Assembly: GCF_025917005.1 (NCBI RefSeq)
Contig: NZ_CP078091.1
Location: 3,542,001 to 3,606,000 of the forward strand
Direction of reading: 5' to 3'
Length of the DNA stretch: 64,000 nucleotides
DNA from: Porphyrobacter sp. ULC335
Lineage (GTDB): Bacteria > Pseudomonadota > Alphaproteobacteria > Sphingomonadales > Sphingomonadaceae
The position numbers were made by a program, and so were the translations under genes. Of this stretch, positions 16,014 through 25,784 are shown in pieces; position 1 is the stretch's first letter; every line of letters begins with the position of its first letter. A model generated the notes under the pieces. That model saw only the letters and a list, made by a program, of their open reading frames with translations, was not told the origin of the DNA and searched no databases.

Positions 16014-17255
16014 ACTGATCCGCAGCGGCGAGAGTGTGCCAGCCAGCGCACGCGAGTCCGTCCATGCCCGCGCCGTGATCGCGATATCGAGATATTCGCA
16101 TGCAGGTGGCTGATCGACCGAGAGGCTGATCTCTCCGGCCACAAAGGCGCGCTCAAGGAAGGGCGCCGCCTGTCCGTGGCAGGCGATCGTCAGTTTCATG
16201 TCCTTGAGCTGCGATGCCGGTTGGATGTCATGCACGAGGCGCAGCGTGAATTGGCGTTGCGGATTGCTCACCAGCCGCGATACGATCACGCCGCCATTGC
16301 CCGGCTCGACATCAATCTCCAGCACGCTCGGCGTATCGCCGATCCGGGCGCGGAAACCCGGCTGGTCGGCCAGCTGCCAATCAAACGGCGGATAGGTCGA
16401 TTGCCAGCTGACTTGGGCCGGCTTGGCGCCAGAGACCGCCGCGCCGCCGACACGCCGATAGATGCGTTCGGCAGATTCGAGCTGGCCGCTGCTCGCCAGC
16501 TTGGCGACGATTTTCCTGTCGAAGTCCTCGTTGGCCGTCACCATTCGCTCGCGCACCGCAGCCAGATTTTCCAGCGCCTGCTCGTCGGCGAGCGCGAAGT
16601 TTAGAAACGAGTCTTTCCACGGCAGAGGCCGTGCCAGCAGGTTGGCAAACTCGGGTACGGTCGCTTTGGTCCGGAGCGCTTCGACCAGGAGCGGGAAGAA
16701 CTCCCCTTGCCGCTGCGGGTGGACGCGCAAAATCTCGTCGAGCGTGCCGATCACACCGGGGTAATCGCGGACCTTGCCCTTTTGCTCGAGAACCAGCGCC
16801 TGAAGGGCAATATCGCGCCTGGTGAGCCGGGAGGCTTGCCGGACGATCATGTCTTTTTGCTGTGCGTTCTGCTCGGACAGCGCCAGAATCACGAAGGCGC
16901 GCGCGGAGAGCGGTTCACGCCGGATCGCCTCGCGCGCGGGGTCTGCGGCGGCGCTGGCAAAGCGTGCAAGGTCTGCTTCGCCGATGCGCGAACGCAAGGT
17001 GGATTCGCCGCCGGACGGGTCGGCATCGCGGCTTGCCTGACCGGTCGTGCCAGCGGCATTGCTGATGTTGGCCACCAGCGCGTTATAGGCGACCTTCTCC
17101 TTGGCGAGACCGTTGAACGGGTAAACCGCCAGAGCAAGCTCGGGCGCGTTCCGCAGGCTTGCGCTGCTGAGGGCGTGCGCTCCCGATAGAAGAGCGAGCG
17201 GGATGGCCAGCAGGCTGGCAAGGATCAACCTGCCCTTCCCGGGCCGCGAGCTCAT
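15990..17255 (-). CDS. Membrane-anchored helical-repeat protein, end of the exopolysaccharide operon
   Basis: A 421-residue protein with an N-terminal membrane anchor or signal (RLILASLLAIPLALLSGAHAL, residues 9-29), then a TPR-like helical region to about residue 260 and a beta-rich C-terminal part. No specific family is recognised. It lies 19 bases downstream of the co-polymerase gene, in the same direction, so it is probably the last gene of the exopolysaccharide operon. A periplasmic role in polymer synthesis or export is possible. Its 3' end overlaps the convergent nucleotidyltransferase gene. Confidence 0.7.
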   Translation of the reverse strand: MSSRPGKGRLILASLLAIPLALLSGAHALSSASLRNAPELALAVYPFNGLAKEKVAYNALVANISNAAGTTGQASRDADPSGGESTLRSRIGEADLARFASAAADPAREAIRREPLSARAFVILALSEQNAQQKDMIVRQASRLTRRDIALQALVLEQKGKVRDYPGVIGTLDEILRVHPQRQGEFFPLLVEALRTKATVPEFANLLARPLPWKDSFLNFALADEQALENLAAVRERMVTANEDFDRKIVAKLASSGQLESAERIYRRVGGAAVSGAKPAQVSWQSTYPPFDWQLADQPGFRARIGDTPSVLEIDVEPGNGGVIVSRLVSNPQRQFTLRLVHDIQPASQLKDMKLTIACHGQAAPFLERAFVAGEISLSVDQPPACEYLDIAITARAWTDSRALAGTLSPLRISSAAPQPE

Positions 17256-17274
17256 CCGAAGGCTCCGTCAACCT

Positions 17275-19428
17275 TCACTTCGCCTTCGGTTCCCTCGCCG
17301 CATCGGACTCCGACCCGTAGCCGTATCCATATCCGTAGCCATAACCGTAGCCATAGCCGACATTGTCGGCGTTCAGCTTGGTGACGATCGCGCCATAGAC
17401 CTGCGCGCCCGTGCGCGTCAGGCGGTGGATGGCGTTCTCAATGGCCCTGATCTTGATCCGGTCGGACTCGATCACGTAGACCACGCCGTCGACCGCACGC
17501 GACAGCTCCACCGCGTCAGCAAGGGACAGCATCGGCGCACTGTCGATCAGGATCATGTCGTAACGCAGCCGCGCCTCGGCCAGCAGCTCCCTGAAGCGAT
17601 GACCGGCGAGCAGTTCGACCGGGTTCGGCGGGGTGTGGCCGTGGGGGATGAAATCGAACCCGAAGTCCTCGATCGTGCTCACCTGTTCATCCAGACTGGA
17701 CGAATTATTGGTCAAAAGCGCAACCAGTCCGCCCTTGTTCTCCAGTTCTTCGCCGATCAGGCTCTGCATCCGCGAATTGCGCAGGTCCGCATCGATCAGC
17801 AGGGTCTTTTTGCCGAGATGCACGAAGCTTGTCGCCAGCGCGAGACAGGAAATGCTCTTGCCTTCTGAGGGCACGGAGGACGCAATCATCAGCACCTGCG
17901 GCGCACCTTGCGGCGTCAGGAAGGTGAGATTGGTCCTTGCCGACTTGTATGCCTCGCTGACCTCCGAGGAACGCGTCATGATCTCGCTGCGCATATCCTC
18001 GGCAGAGGATTTGGGAATGAGGCCGAGCACGGGCAGGCCAAGACGGCGCGTGACGTCCTGCGGATCCTTGACCGTCTGGCTCAGCAAGACGCGAAGGTAG
18101 ACCAAGCCAACAGCCAGAACGATGCCGGACGCGAGGGCGATGAGCAGGTTCTGCACAAGGTTCGGGGAATAGGGCACCTGCGGGGCATCAGCCTGATCGA
18201 TCAGCTCGATATTGTTCTGGCCGGCACCGGACGCTTCAAGCTCCTTGAAGCGCTGCAGCAGCGCGTCGTATAGCTGCCGGTTCGTATCGACCTCGCGCTT
18301 GAGAATGCCATACTGGATGGTCAATTCCTGCTGGCCGAGGAAGCTTCCCTTCGCTTGTTCGAGCTTGGCCCGCAATTCCCGTTCGCGGGCTGCTGCCGAG
18401 CGCAAAGCCGCGCGGGAATCCGCCGACAGGGAGGACTTCAGAGAAGCGACTTCGGCTTCTTTTTCCAACAAAGGTGGAAACTTCGGCCCGAAGTTTGAGC
18501 GCAAGCTGGCGAGCTCGGCTTCTTTCCTCGCCAGTTCCGCCTTCAGGGAACTGCGCGGATCCTGCGCGGGGAAATCGCCCGTCATCTGCGACGCTTCGGC
18601 CGTGATGCGATCAGTCACCGCCGCGGCCAGAGCTTCGTTCAGCGCCGTCAGATCGGACGCGATCAATGTCTGCGTCGCGGTTTCCGATCCGGTTTCGTTG
18701 CCGGCCGCTTCAAGCACAAGGATTCCGTTCGCGTTGGCATATTGGACCAGCTCCCGCTCGGAGATGGACAGCCGCTCGCGCAGTTCGGCGATCTGCTTGC
18801 TCAGGAAATCACGCGCTTCGATGTTTGCGCCGAACCGCTTTTCGTAATTGGCCTTGATGAATTCCGCAGCCCAGAGGTTGGCGACCTTGGCCGATACCGC
18901 GGGGGACGAACTTGAAAATTCGATGTCGACGAGGCTGGACTGCTCGATCGGCGAAATCGATATGCCTTCAAGCAGGGCATTCTGGATGTCTTTATCAGTA
19001 ACCCCCTGCGCCTGATCGAGGCCGACAGCGGCGATGAAGGCTTCATCCCGAAGCAGGTTGCCGGCATCGGCCACCCGCGCCGCCATGAACTTTGATGACA
19101 AGAGCTCGTATTGCGTCGTCAGGTACTGAAGTGCCGAGACCCGCGTGTCGCTCTTCACACTGTCGACCGACGTCACATTCGTCGTGATCTGCGACACCTC
19201 GATGCGCGAGCTTGCGCGATAGAGCGAGGTTGCAAGCAGGGTTGCAATAAGGCCGACCAGCAGCGCGGCCGCCACGATCCCGAGCAACCAGTAACGCAGG
19301 GCGCGCGCCTCGATCCAGTAGCGTTCGAGATCAAGGTGGAAGCCCTGCTCGTCGTCCGCAGACATGGCCTCATCGGCATCTCCGTTGGAGCTTGCCCGGA
19401 AGTTTGCGTTGGCTGAGTTGGATGTCAT
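17275..19428 (-). CDS. Polysaccharide co-polymerase with bacterial tyrosine kinase domain (Wzc/GumC-type)
   Basis: About 717 residues. Wzz-type N-terminus with a first membrane helix (about 50-75, YWLLGIVAAALLVGLIATLLATSLY), a periplasmic coiled-coil region, a second helix (about 430-450), then a cytoplasmic BY-kinase domain. The kinase part has Walker A ASSVPSEGKSISCLAL, Walker A' LLIDADLR and Walker B MILIDSAPML. The C-terminus holds seven Tyr alternating with Gly (encoded at 17316-17359), the autophosphorylation tail that controls chain length. The ATG at 19428 overlaps the exporter stop (TGATG). Works with the outer-membrane lipoprotein encoded just upstream. Confidence 0.93.
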   Translation of the reverse strand: MTSNSANANFRASSNGDADEAMSADDEQGFHLDLERYWIEARALRYWLLGIVAAALLVGLIATLLATSLYRASSRIEVSQITTNVTSVDSVKSDTRVSALQYLTTQYELLSSKFMAARVADAGNLLRDEAFIAAVGLDQAQGVTDKDIQNALLEGISISPIEQSSLVDIEFSSSSPAVSAKVANLWAAEFIKANYEKRFGANIEARDFLSKQIAELRERLSISERELVQYANANGILVLEAAGNETGSETATQTLIASDLTALNEALAAAVTDRITAEASQMTGDFPAQDPRSSLKAELARKEAELASLRSNFGPKFPPLLEKEAEVASLKSSLSADSRAALRSAAARERELRAKLEQAKGSFLGQQELTIQYGILKREVDTNRQLYDALLQRFKELEASGAGQNNIELIDQADAPQVPYSPNLVQNLLIALASGIVLAVGLVYLRVLLSQTVKDPQDVTRRLGLPVLGLIPKSSAEDMRSEIMTRSSEVSEAYKSARTNLTFLTPQGAPQVLMIASSVPSEGKSISCLALATSFVHLGKKTLLIDADLRNSRMQSLIGEELENKGGLVALLTNNSSSLDEQVSTIEDFGFDFIPHGHTPPNPVELLAGHRFRELLAEARLRYDMILIDSAPMLSLADAVELSRAVDGVVYVIESDRIKIRAIENAIHRLTRTGAQVYGAIVTKLNADNVGYGYGYGYGYGYGYGSESDAAREPKAK

Positions 19429-20129
19429 CACTGTGCAATCAGGATCGCGGCAGTCGTAATGACCGGCGGAAGAACCTGGAGCAGAATGTCCAGGCGCCGC
19501 CGCTCTGGCGAATCGCCGACCATCACGATGTCATTGGGAAAAAGCTGCGGATCGGGGTAATTCCCTCGCTGGATCGCCCCGAGATTATAGACGCCGATAT
19601 AGCGTTGATTGGCCACCGTTCTGAGGATGAGGACATCGTCCAGCCTCGCAGAATCGGTCAGCCCGCCTGACAGGTTCACCATCCGCAAAAGCGTCGGCTG
19701 GCCGGCGGCAGGATAGTTCCCCGGCTTGGTCACTTGCCCCCCGATGGAGATGGACGGAGCGGGGAAATCCTTGGGGATCACTCTCACCTGCGGGTCGAGC
19801 AGATATTGGCCGCGCAGTTTGTCGGCGATCATCTGCGCCGCTTCGGTTGGCGATCGGCCTGCGATGTCCACGATCCCGGCCAGCGGGAAGGCCAATTGCC
19901 CCCCTACATCGGTCAGGTAAGTCCCGCTGAGCGTCGCGGCACCGACCACCTCGATCTGCAGCGCTTCCTGCGGGCCGATCAGATAGGCGGTTTCAATCCG
20001 CGGAGCGGGGAGCGATTCGAGCGCGGTCACCTCGATCTCAGGCGCAAGCCCGACGGAGCGGTCATAGGCGCACGAGGCGGTCAGCCCGGCGATGGCAAGA
20101 ACAACAATATGTCGCAGATTCGAAACCAT
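19428..20129 (-). CDS. Outer-membrane polysaccharide export lipoprotein (Wza/GumB-type)
   Basis: A 233-residue protein with a lipoprotein signal ending LTASC at about residue 20. The Poly_export domain begins YLIGPQEALQIEVVGAATLSGTYLTDVGGQLAFPLAG, followed by a SLBB-type segment (ISIGGQVTKPGNYPA). The ATG at 20129 has AAGGGGC in front of it; the longer frame to 20180 is not supported. It forms the outer-membrane channel for the polymer made by this locus and is translationally coupled to the co-polymerase. Confidence 0.92.
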   Translation of the reverse strand: MVSNLRHIVVLAIAGLTASCAYDRSVGLAPEIEVTALESLPAPRIETAYLIGPQEALQIEVVGAATLSGTYLTDVGGQLAFPLAGIVDIAGRSPTEAAQMIADKLRGQYLLDPQVRVIPKDFPAPSISIGGQVTKPGNYPAAGQPTLLRMVNLSGGLTDSARLDDVLILRTVANQRYIGVYNLGAIQRGNYPDPQLFPNDIVMVGDSPERRRLDILLQVLPPVITTAAILIAQ

Positions 20130-20210
20130 AATGCCCCTTGTCTCCCGCCCGTTCCTTAATGGATTTTGGCGGCCCGCCAACCCATTTCGGTTGTTACATC
20201 AGGATCGGTG

Positions 20211-21659
20211 CTATTCGTTCGCCCCGGCCTTTGACGCCATGCTGTCGAAAGCAAGGCACAGCATCAGCCATACCGACACGGCTTGAAAAATCGGAGTCCG
20301 CAGCGGGTAATCGACCGCCGAGGCAGCCATCATGATCGCCAGCCATGCCGCCCAGAAAACCACCAGCGCGCCAGACCCAGGCGTGCGGCGGGCAATCCGC
20401 CAGATACTCGCTGACACCCACCCCAGCATCCCGAGCAGACAGGTTGCCGCCGGCAGCCCGCCCTCTATCACCAGCTGCGCCCAGTCATTATGCGCATGAT
20501 TGACATAGAGCGGCAGAAGCAGGGCGGTCGGCTCGTAGCTGCGATAGACGGCGTCAAACGATCCGAAGCCGGTGCCGACCAGCCAGTGATCTCTCATCAT
20601 CTCCGTCAGGACCGGCCACAGCGACCAGCGCAGGTCCTCGAAAGATTTGCTCGTCAGGAGGTCTCCGGCGGCGGGCGCCCGGTCAAGCAGCAGAAATGCC
20701 GCGACGACAGCAACGACGGCCGTCGCCCCGCCTGCCAGCAGAGCAAGGCCGAAGCGACGGTCGGTGCCTGCCGATGAGCCCTTGCGGGACGAGGGCGTTT
20801 CCCCTGCCCGCAACCCGAACCATAGCATCAGCCCCCCTGCCCCCAGCGCAAGCACCGTGGTGGCAAGCCCTGCGCGAGATCCGCTGATCAGCACGGCAAG
20901 CAGCACGAAAAGGCTTGCCGGAGCCAGCGACAACCTGACCCATTTTGGCAGATTGCCCGCCGGGCCGCTGATCGCCAGCCGTGCGATGACCAGAAGGACG
21001 ATCGAAGAGAACACGGCAGAATGGTTCTCGTTGGCGAAGATGCCCGCTGGCGCGCCCCGGCTTGTCAATGCGAACAGATAGAAGGGGCTCTTCGGCCCGC
21101 CGATCACTTGCAGGATGCCGAAAGCGGCATTGATCAGGCCCATGGCGGTGATGGCGAGCAAGATCGCCTGCGCCTTCAACCGCGCAGACAGCGCCAGAAG
21201 CAGCGCAGCAACCGGAACAACCATGCCAAGCGCGGCGTCCAGTCCGCGGAACGGGGCAAGGGAAAGCGGCCGCCAAACCCCCTCTATGCCGGCAAGCTGG
21301 TCAAGCCTCGCAATACTCTCCCGTCCCGGCAATGACTGCCACAGGGTGGGCGGAAGCGGGACCAGCTGGAGGATCATCCAGCCGAGCATCACGCTGCCGA
21401 GGACAATCATCGCCCTGAAGTTTGCGAGGTCAGCGGCGCGCAGGCGGTAGAGCGCGGGGATCAGCAGCAAGGCCGCGATCGGACGCAGAATGGCATTCTG
21501 GATCGGATCGGCGCGGGAGCTGCCGCCCAGAAGCGCGAGTGCGATGATAAACACTCCCACCCAGAGCAGCCATGGGCCGGATGCAGCCAAGACCGCGCCG
21601 GACAGGCCGCCCGCTCCGCCATGTGACGAGGCCTTGCCGGTGCTCTCCCGGTTTGTCAT
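20211..21659 (-). CDS. O-antigen ligase/polymerase-like membrane protein (Wzy_C type)
   Basis: A 482-residue protein with about ten to twelve membrane helices and a large periplasmic loop. The region GIFANENHSAVFSSIVLLVIARLAI is typical of the O-antigen ligase/Wzy family, and the loop near HWLVGTGFGSFDAVYRSYEP contains the conserved GxG-F pattern. The ATG at 21659 overlaps the EpsG stop (ATGA) and has AAGGGG upstream. It probably polymerises repeat units or transfers the polymer. The operon also encodes an EpsG-type polymerase. Confidence 0.87.
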   Translation of the reverse strand: MTNRESTGKASSHGGAGGLSGAVLAASGPWLLWVGVFIIALALLGGSSRADPIQNAILRPIAALLLIPALYRLRAADLANFRAMIVLGSVMLGWMILQLVPLPPTLWQSLPGRESIARLDQLAGIEGVWRPLSLAPFRGLDAALGMVVPVAALLLALSARLKAQAILLAITAMGLINAAFGILQVIGGPKSPFYLFALTSRGAPAGIFANENHSAVFSSIVLLVIARLAISGPAGNLPKWVRLSLAPASLFVLLAVLISGSRAGLATTVLALGAGGLMLWFGLRAGETPSSRKGSSAGTDRRFGLALLAGGATAVVAVVAAFLLLDRAPAAGDLLTSKSFEDLRWSLWPVLTEMMRDHWLVGTGFGSFDAVYRSYEPTALLLPLYVNHAHNDWAQLVIEGGLPAATCLLGMLGWVSASIWRIARRTPGSGALVVFWAAWLAIMMAASAVDYPLRTPIFQAVSVWLMLCLAFDSMASKAGANE

Positions 21660-22738
21660 TCGAACACCCCTTCTTTCAGGATATCGCCCGCGGGCATCCC
21701 GAAAATCCAGCTCTGGTACGGCAGGTAGCACTGCTCGAACAATGATGATGTCTGAGTCCAGCCGACAAGCATGGTCATCAGCGCCACATAGGGCAATGCC
21801 ACGTGCAGCCACTTGCCTGACCGGAACTGGATGAAGGGCAGCCGCGCAAACATCACCGCCTGAATGGGAATGAGATAATAGGCAAAGCGATCAGCGATGA
21901 CGCTCGAAACGAGCAACAGGAGCATGGCGAAGGTCATCCCCATCGCACCGATGCTGACAAGGCTGAAATCGCGGCTGAAATTGCGCTCCCATTTCTTCCG
22001 GAGAAAATAATAGAAATAGACCGCCGTCAGAAAAATGGCCCCGACCCGGAAGATTGCGCCGGAGGCATCGATGCCGTTGCCGATGTAGCGGGTGGCCGCC
22101 ACGCCCGCACTGATCCCGCCCGCGAGAAAGAGCAGGCCGGGAATGGCGATGATCGCCGCCGCGGTCAGGCGTTCTTTGCTGTAGCGGCCGGTCGCCAGAG
22201 GCGCCAAGATCAGAAACACCAGAGCACTGGTGTGGAAGCCTCCGGCAATCAGCACCCACAGGACGAAACGCAACGGCCGTCGATCGATGAAGGCGCCAAA
22301 GGCGATGCAGATCAGGCCGATCGCCGCCCCCTGCCTGATCCCCGACATCGGCATGTTGATGACAAGGATCGGCAGCAGAAAGACCAGAAATGCCAGCGGG
22401 TCCGGCTGCCTGCGCGCCAGAACATGGACGCCGTAGAAGAAGATCGCGCTCGATACGATATTGATGACGGGGTAGCTGAAACCCTGACTTTTGATCAGTC
22501 TCATGATGAGCCACCAGATCGGCTCATTCAGATTGGCTATCAGGTCTTCCGAGACATCCTCGGCGGCGACATATTGATAGTAGTATCCCGACCAATCGCA
22601 CCCGACTTGAAAGCGGAAGGCCGCAAACACGAATAGTGCCAGCAGGACGGGATAGTAGGCCTGCCGCCGCAGCTTCTTGTACCGCAACGAGGCATGGCTG
22701 AACACGAACAGCACGAGGGCGAAGAGGATGTAGATCAC
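21656..22738 (-). CDS. EpsG-family polysaccharide polymerase-like membrane protein
   Basis: A 360-residue polytopic protein of the EpsG family. The signature is the N-terminal helix followed by RFQVGCDWSGYYYQY and a central KSQGFSYPVINIVSSAIFFYG region. The start is a GTG at 22738 that overlaps the upstream glycosyltransferase stop (GTGA). The frame is open further upstream, but that is shadow translation of the glycosyltransferase gene. EpsG proteins are thought to act as Wzy-like polymerases, so the locus carries two polymerase or ligase candidates. Confidence 0.87.
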   Translation of the reverse strand: MIYILFALVLFVFSHASLRYKKLRRQAYYPVLLALFVFAAFRFQVGCDWSGYYYQYVAAEDVSEDLIANLNEPIWWLIMRLIKSQGFSYPVINIVSSAIFFYGVHVLARRQPDPLAFLVFLLPILVINMPMSGIRQGAAIGLICIAFGAFIDRRPLRFVLWVLIAGGFHTSALVFLILAPLATGRYSKERLTAAAIIAIPGLLFLAGGISAGVAATRYIGNGIDASGAIFRVGAIFLTAVYFYYFLRKKWERNFSRDFSLVSIGAMGMTFAMLLLLVSSVIADRFAYYLIPIQAVMFARLPFIQFRSGKWLHVALPYVALMTMLVGWTQTSSLFEQCYLPYQSWIFGMPAGDILKEGVFE

Positions 22739-23814
22739 GGCAGTTTTTCGCCCTTTGCCACGCCCAGCAGCATTGTCGCCACTCGCGGCCCCCAGGCCTG
22801 GAGCGAATAGTGCTCTTCCACCTTCTTGCGGCCCGCAGCACCCATGCGCTGGCCCAGATCCGGGTCGTGAAGCAATGTCCGGATCGCAACGCGCCAATCG
22901 TCCTCGGTCCGGGCGAGGAACCCGTTGACGCCATGCTCGACAATGTCGCCATTCACGCCGACGGGTGAGGCAATCACGGGCAGCCCGCACGCCATGTACT
23001 GGATGAGCTTGTAGCCGCACTTGCCCTTTGCCCAGGGTGTGTCGGCCAGCGGCATGATCCCGATACGCATCTGGTGAATGTGCGCGACCTCGGTCTCCTC
23101 GCTCCATGGCAGGCTATCGAGCAGAGGGTGGGCCGTTGCCGCATGCCCCGCGCCGACCGCCATGATCCGCGCGCCGGCATCCTGCGCGGCCTGTGCCAGC
23201 AGCGGCAGCATCGGCTGGACATAGGCTTGCCATGTGCTGGGCGTGCCGATCCAGCCAATTCTTGCCATGTCCCCTGCCCCGTGGGCGGGTCTTGGCACAT
23301 AGGCGTTCAAATCGACGACAGTCGGCACGATCTCGACCCGCGCCGCGCCCGCAGCCCGTGCACGATCGGCGAGATAGGGGTTGCCCGCCGTCACCAGCGC
23401 TGCCCGCGCCATCAACCGGTCAATCTTGTCTCCGAGCAGATGGCGGACAATCCCCGACCGGTGGAGGTCGTAATTGTGAAACACCGCGTCATCGAGATCG
23501 AGGACAAGCGGCACACCCTTGGGCAAGAGCCCGTTCTCGACCGCCCATGGAAGCCATGGGAACGCCTCCTTCTCAAGCCACAGCACGTCAACGGCGCCCG
23601 CCCGGCGCAGCTGCCCTATGCGGCGGATATAGGCGGCGGTCGCCTGAAACCCCGTCGGGCGCTGGGCGTACAGACGCTCGATATAAGCGCTATCAAAGAA
23701 CGGCGCGCACGCGGTCTCGATCCCCGCCGCACTGAGCGCGCCGGCATAGTGCATGTGCCGCAAGCGACTGGAGGCGCCCGATGCGTCATAGCGGGTTGCC
23801 ATCAGCACCTTCAC
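22735..23814 (-). CDS. Glycosyltransferase family 4-like protein
   Basis: A 359-residue glycosyltransferase of GT-B type. It starts VKVLMATRYDASGASSRLRHMHYA, with the acceptor-side Gly-Ala-Ser-Ser-Arg loop, and has a donor-side region with KCGYKLIQYMACGLPVIASPVGVNGDIVEHGVNGFLA. The GTG at 23814 overlaps the amidotransferase stop (GTGA). Such proteins add a sugar to the lipid-linked repeat unit on the cytoplasmic side. The linkage cannot be predicted from sequence. Confidence 0.88.
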   Translation of the reverse strand: MKVLMATRYDASGASSRLRHMHYAGALSAAGIETACAPFFDSAYIERLYAQRPTGFQATAAYIRRIGQLRRAGAVDVLWLEKEAFPWLPWAVENGLLPKGVPLVLDLDDAVFHNYDLHRSGIVRHLLGDKIDRLMARAALVTAGNPYLADRARAAGAARVEIVPTVVDLNAYVPRPAHGAGDMARIGWIGTPSTWQAYVQPMLPLLAQAAQDAGARIMAVGAGHAATAHPLLDSLPWSEETEVAHIHQMRIGIMPLADTPWAKGKCGYKLIQYMACGLPVIASPVGVNGDIVEHGVNGFLARTEDDWRVAIRTLLHDPDLGQRMGAAGRKKVEEHYSLQAWGPRVATMLLGVAKGEKLP

Positions 23815-25784
23815 GCAACATCGCTCCGCCACGCCTGCAGCATCAGGATGATCCACAGGCGGCTCGTCCAGTCGCGGCGTCCGTCGAGATGCTCGCGCCA
23901 CGCCTGACGCACGGGAACGGGATCGATCAGACCATCGCGCCGCAATGCCTCTTCGGACAGAAGATCCTCCGCCCAGCCGCGCAGCGGGCCGCGCAGCCAC
24001 TCGCCGATCGGGACGCTGAACCCTGTCTTGGGCCGCTCGATCAGCTCGCGCGGCACATGGCGGTAGAGTATCTGGCGAAGAGCCCACTTGCCCTGCCCGT
24101 CGCGGATCTTCATCGGCATCGGCAAGCGGGCCGAGGCGGCGATGACGTCTGGATCGAGGAACGGCACCCGCGTCTCGAGGCTGATCGCCATCGCCGCGCG
24201 ATCGACCTTGCAGAGGATATCGTCGGGCAGATAGGTGCGCATATCCTGCGCCATCATCCGTGCCGCTGCATCATTGCCGAGCGACGCGGGAAGCGGATCA
24301 TCAAGGATCGAGGCACCGGGCGAAGCCACGCCGCCGACCATCGTCTCCCCCGGCCATTCCGACACGAGGCTGCGATACAGGTCATCCAGCGTCCGCACAT
24401 CGCGCAGGCGCGCAGCAAGCCGGTGCGCCTTGTCCCCCGGGCGTGACACCAGACCGCCAGCAAACACGCCCATCCCGTCCCATGCCGGGATCGGGACGGT
24501 CTGGATCGCCGTCCCCAGCCCGCGCCGGAGCCGATGCGGCATCCAGTCCAGCTTGTTCCAGATGCGGGGGCCCCAGAAATAACGGTTGTAGCCGCCGAAC
24601 AACTCGTCCCCCGCGTCGCCAGACAGCGCAACGGTCACATCGGCGCGGGCCGCCTTGCAGACGAGGTGAGTGGGGATCTGCGACGAATCCGCAAAGGGCT
24701 CGTCATACATGTGCGGCAGCAGCGGGATGACCTCGCGCGCCTCGGTTTCGGTGACAGTCAGTTCGCTGTGCTGCGTGCCCAGATGCCGGGCCACATCAGC
24801 CGCGAACGGCGCTTCGTTGAAGGCAGCTTTCTCGAAACCGACAGTGAAGGTGCGAACAGGCTGCGACGATTGCGCCTGCATCAGGGCGACGATCAGCGAA
24901 CTGTCGATCCCGCCGGATAGGAACGCGCCCAGCGGCACATCGGCCAGCATCTGCCTGCCGACCGAGCGGCGCAGGGCCGCTTCCACCTGTTCAAGAGCCT
25001 CCGCCTCGCTGGTGAATTGCGATGCGGCCCCGGCCTCGATCGTCTCGTCCAGCGACCAGTAGCGCCGGATCGAGAGCGACCCGTAACACTCCCCCGGCCG
25101 CAGCGGCTCGTGCGGCGGGCCTGCCGGAGGCGTGCCTTCAACCGTGAGGATGCATCCCGGCTCCAGCTTGTAAACACCGGGGTGGATGCTGCGGGGCGCG
25201 GGGACATAAGCGAACCGGAGATACTGGGCGAGCGCCTGACGGCACACCCCGCGCGGGAAATCGGGATGGCGACGCAGCGCCTTCAGCTCCGACCCGAACA
25301 CCAGCGCTTGCCCCGCCCATCCCCAGTAAAGCGGCTTCTCGCCGATCCGGTCGCGGGCCAGCGACAGGCGACGCTCGCGCTTGTCCCACAGCGCCAGCGC
25401 AAACATTCCGGCCGCGCGGCCCAGGGTTTCGTCCAGCCCCCAATGCGCGATCCCGGCCAGCAGGGTCTCGGTGTCGGAATGTCCGCGCCATTCCGGCGCG
25501 GCACCAGCAGCACCAAGCTCGTCGCGCAGGTCGAGGTGATTATAGACCTCACCGTTGAACACGATCACCCAGCGTCCGCAGACCGAATGCATCGGCTGGG
25601 CACCCGCGGGGCTAAGGTCGAGGATCGACAGCCGCCGGTGGCCAAGGGCAATGCCCGCATCGGCCCACACCCCTTCCGCATCGGGCCCGCGGTGCACGAG
25701 AGCCGACGTCATCGCCTGAACAAGGCGCGGCAGGCCGTCGGCCGACTGACCCTCGGCGCTAAGTACTCCGGTCAGTCCGCACAT
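23811..25784 (-). CDS. Glutamine-hydrolysing asparagine synthetase-like amidotransferase (exopolysaccharide type)
   Basis: A 657-residue AsnB-type protein. It begins Met-Cys-Gly-Leu-Thr-Gly, so the catalytic Cys2 of the glutaminase domain is intact, unlike the lasso cyclase at 7811-9601. The synthetase half has LSGGIDSSLIVALM at about 295-308. AsnB homologues in polysaccharide loci are thought to amidate uronic acids, and a nucleotide-sugar dehydrogenase that could provide a uronate is encoded at 29452-30729. The start overlaps the upstream glycosyltransferase by 13 bases. Confidence 0.9.
   Translation of the reverse strand: MCGLTGVLSAEGQSADGLPRLVQAMTSALVHRGPDAEGVWADAGIALGHRRLSILDLSPAGAQPMHSVCGRWVIVFNGEVYNHLDLRDELGAAGAAPEWRGHSDTETLLAGIAHWGLDETLGRAAGMFALALWDKRERRLSLARDRIGEKPLYWGWAGQALVFGSELKALRRHPDFPRGVCRQALAQYLRFAYVPAPRSIHPGVYKLEPGCILTVEGTPPAGPPHEPLRPGECYGSLSIRRYWSLDETIEAGAASQFTSEAEALEQVEAALRRSVGRQMLADVPLGAFLSGGIDSSLIVALMQAQSSQPVRTFTVGFEKAAFNEAPFAADVARHLGTQHSELTVTETEAREVIPLLPHMYDEPFADSSQIPTHLVCKAARADVTVALSGDAGDELFGGYNRYFWGPRIWNKLDWMPHRLRRGLGTAIQTVPIPAWDGMGVFAGGLVSRPGDKAHRLAARLRDVRTLDDLYRSLVSEWPGETMVGGVASPGASILDDPLPASLGNDAAARMMAQDMRTYLPDDILCKVDRAAMAISLETRVPFLDPDVIAASARLPMPMKIRDGQGKWALRQILYRHVPRELIERPKTGFSVPIGEWLRGPLRGWAEDLLSEEALRRDGLIDPVPVRQAWREHLDGRRDWTSRLWIILMLQAWRSDVA

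Noticed and set aside
17316..17359. Repeat considered as a CRISPR or intergenic microsatellite
   Set aside because: It is in-frame coding sequence for the Tyr-Gly tail; no spacers and no cas genes are present.
23811..25784. Second lasso cyclase candidate (asparagine synthetase-like)
   Set aside because: It keeps the glutaminase Cys2 and is embedded in the exopolysaccharide operon, so it is an amidotransferase, not a lasso C protein.
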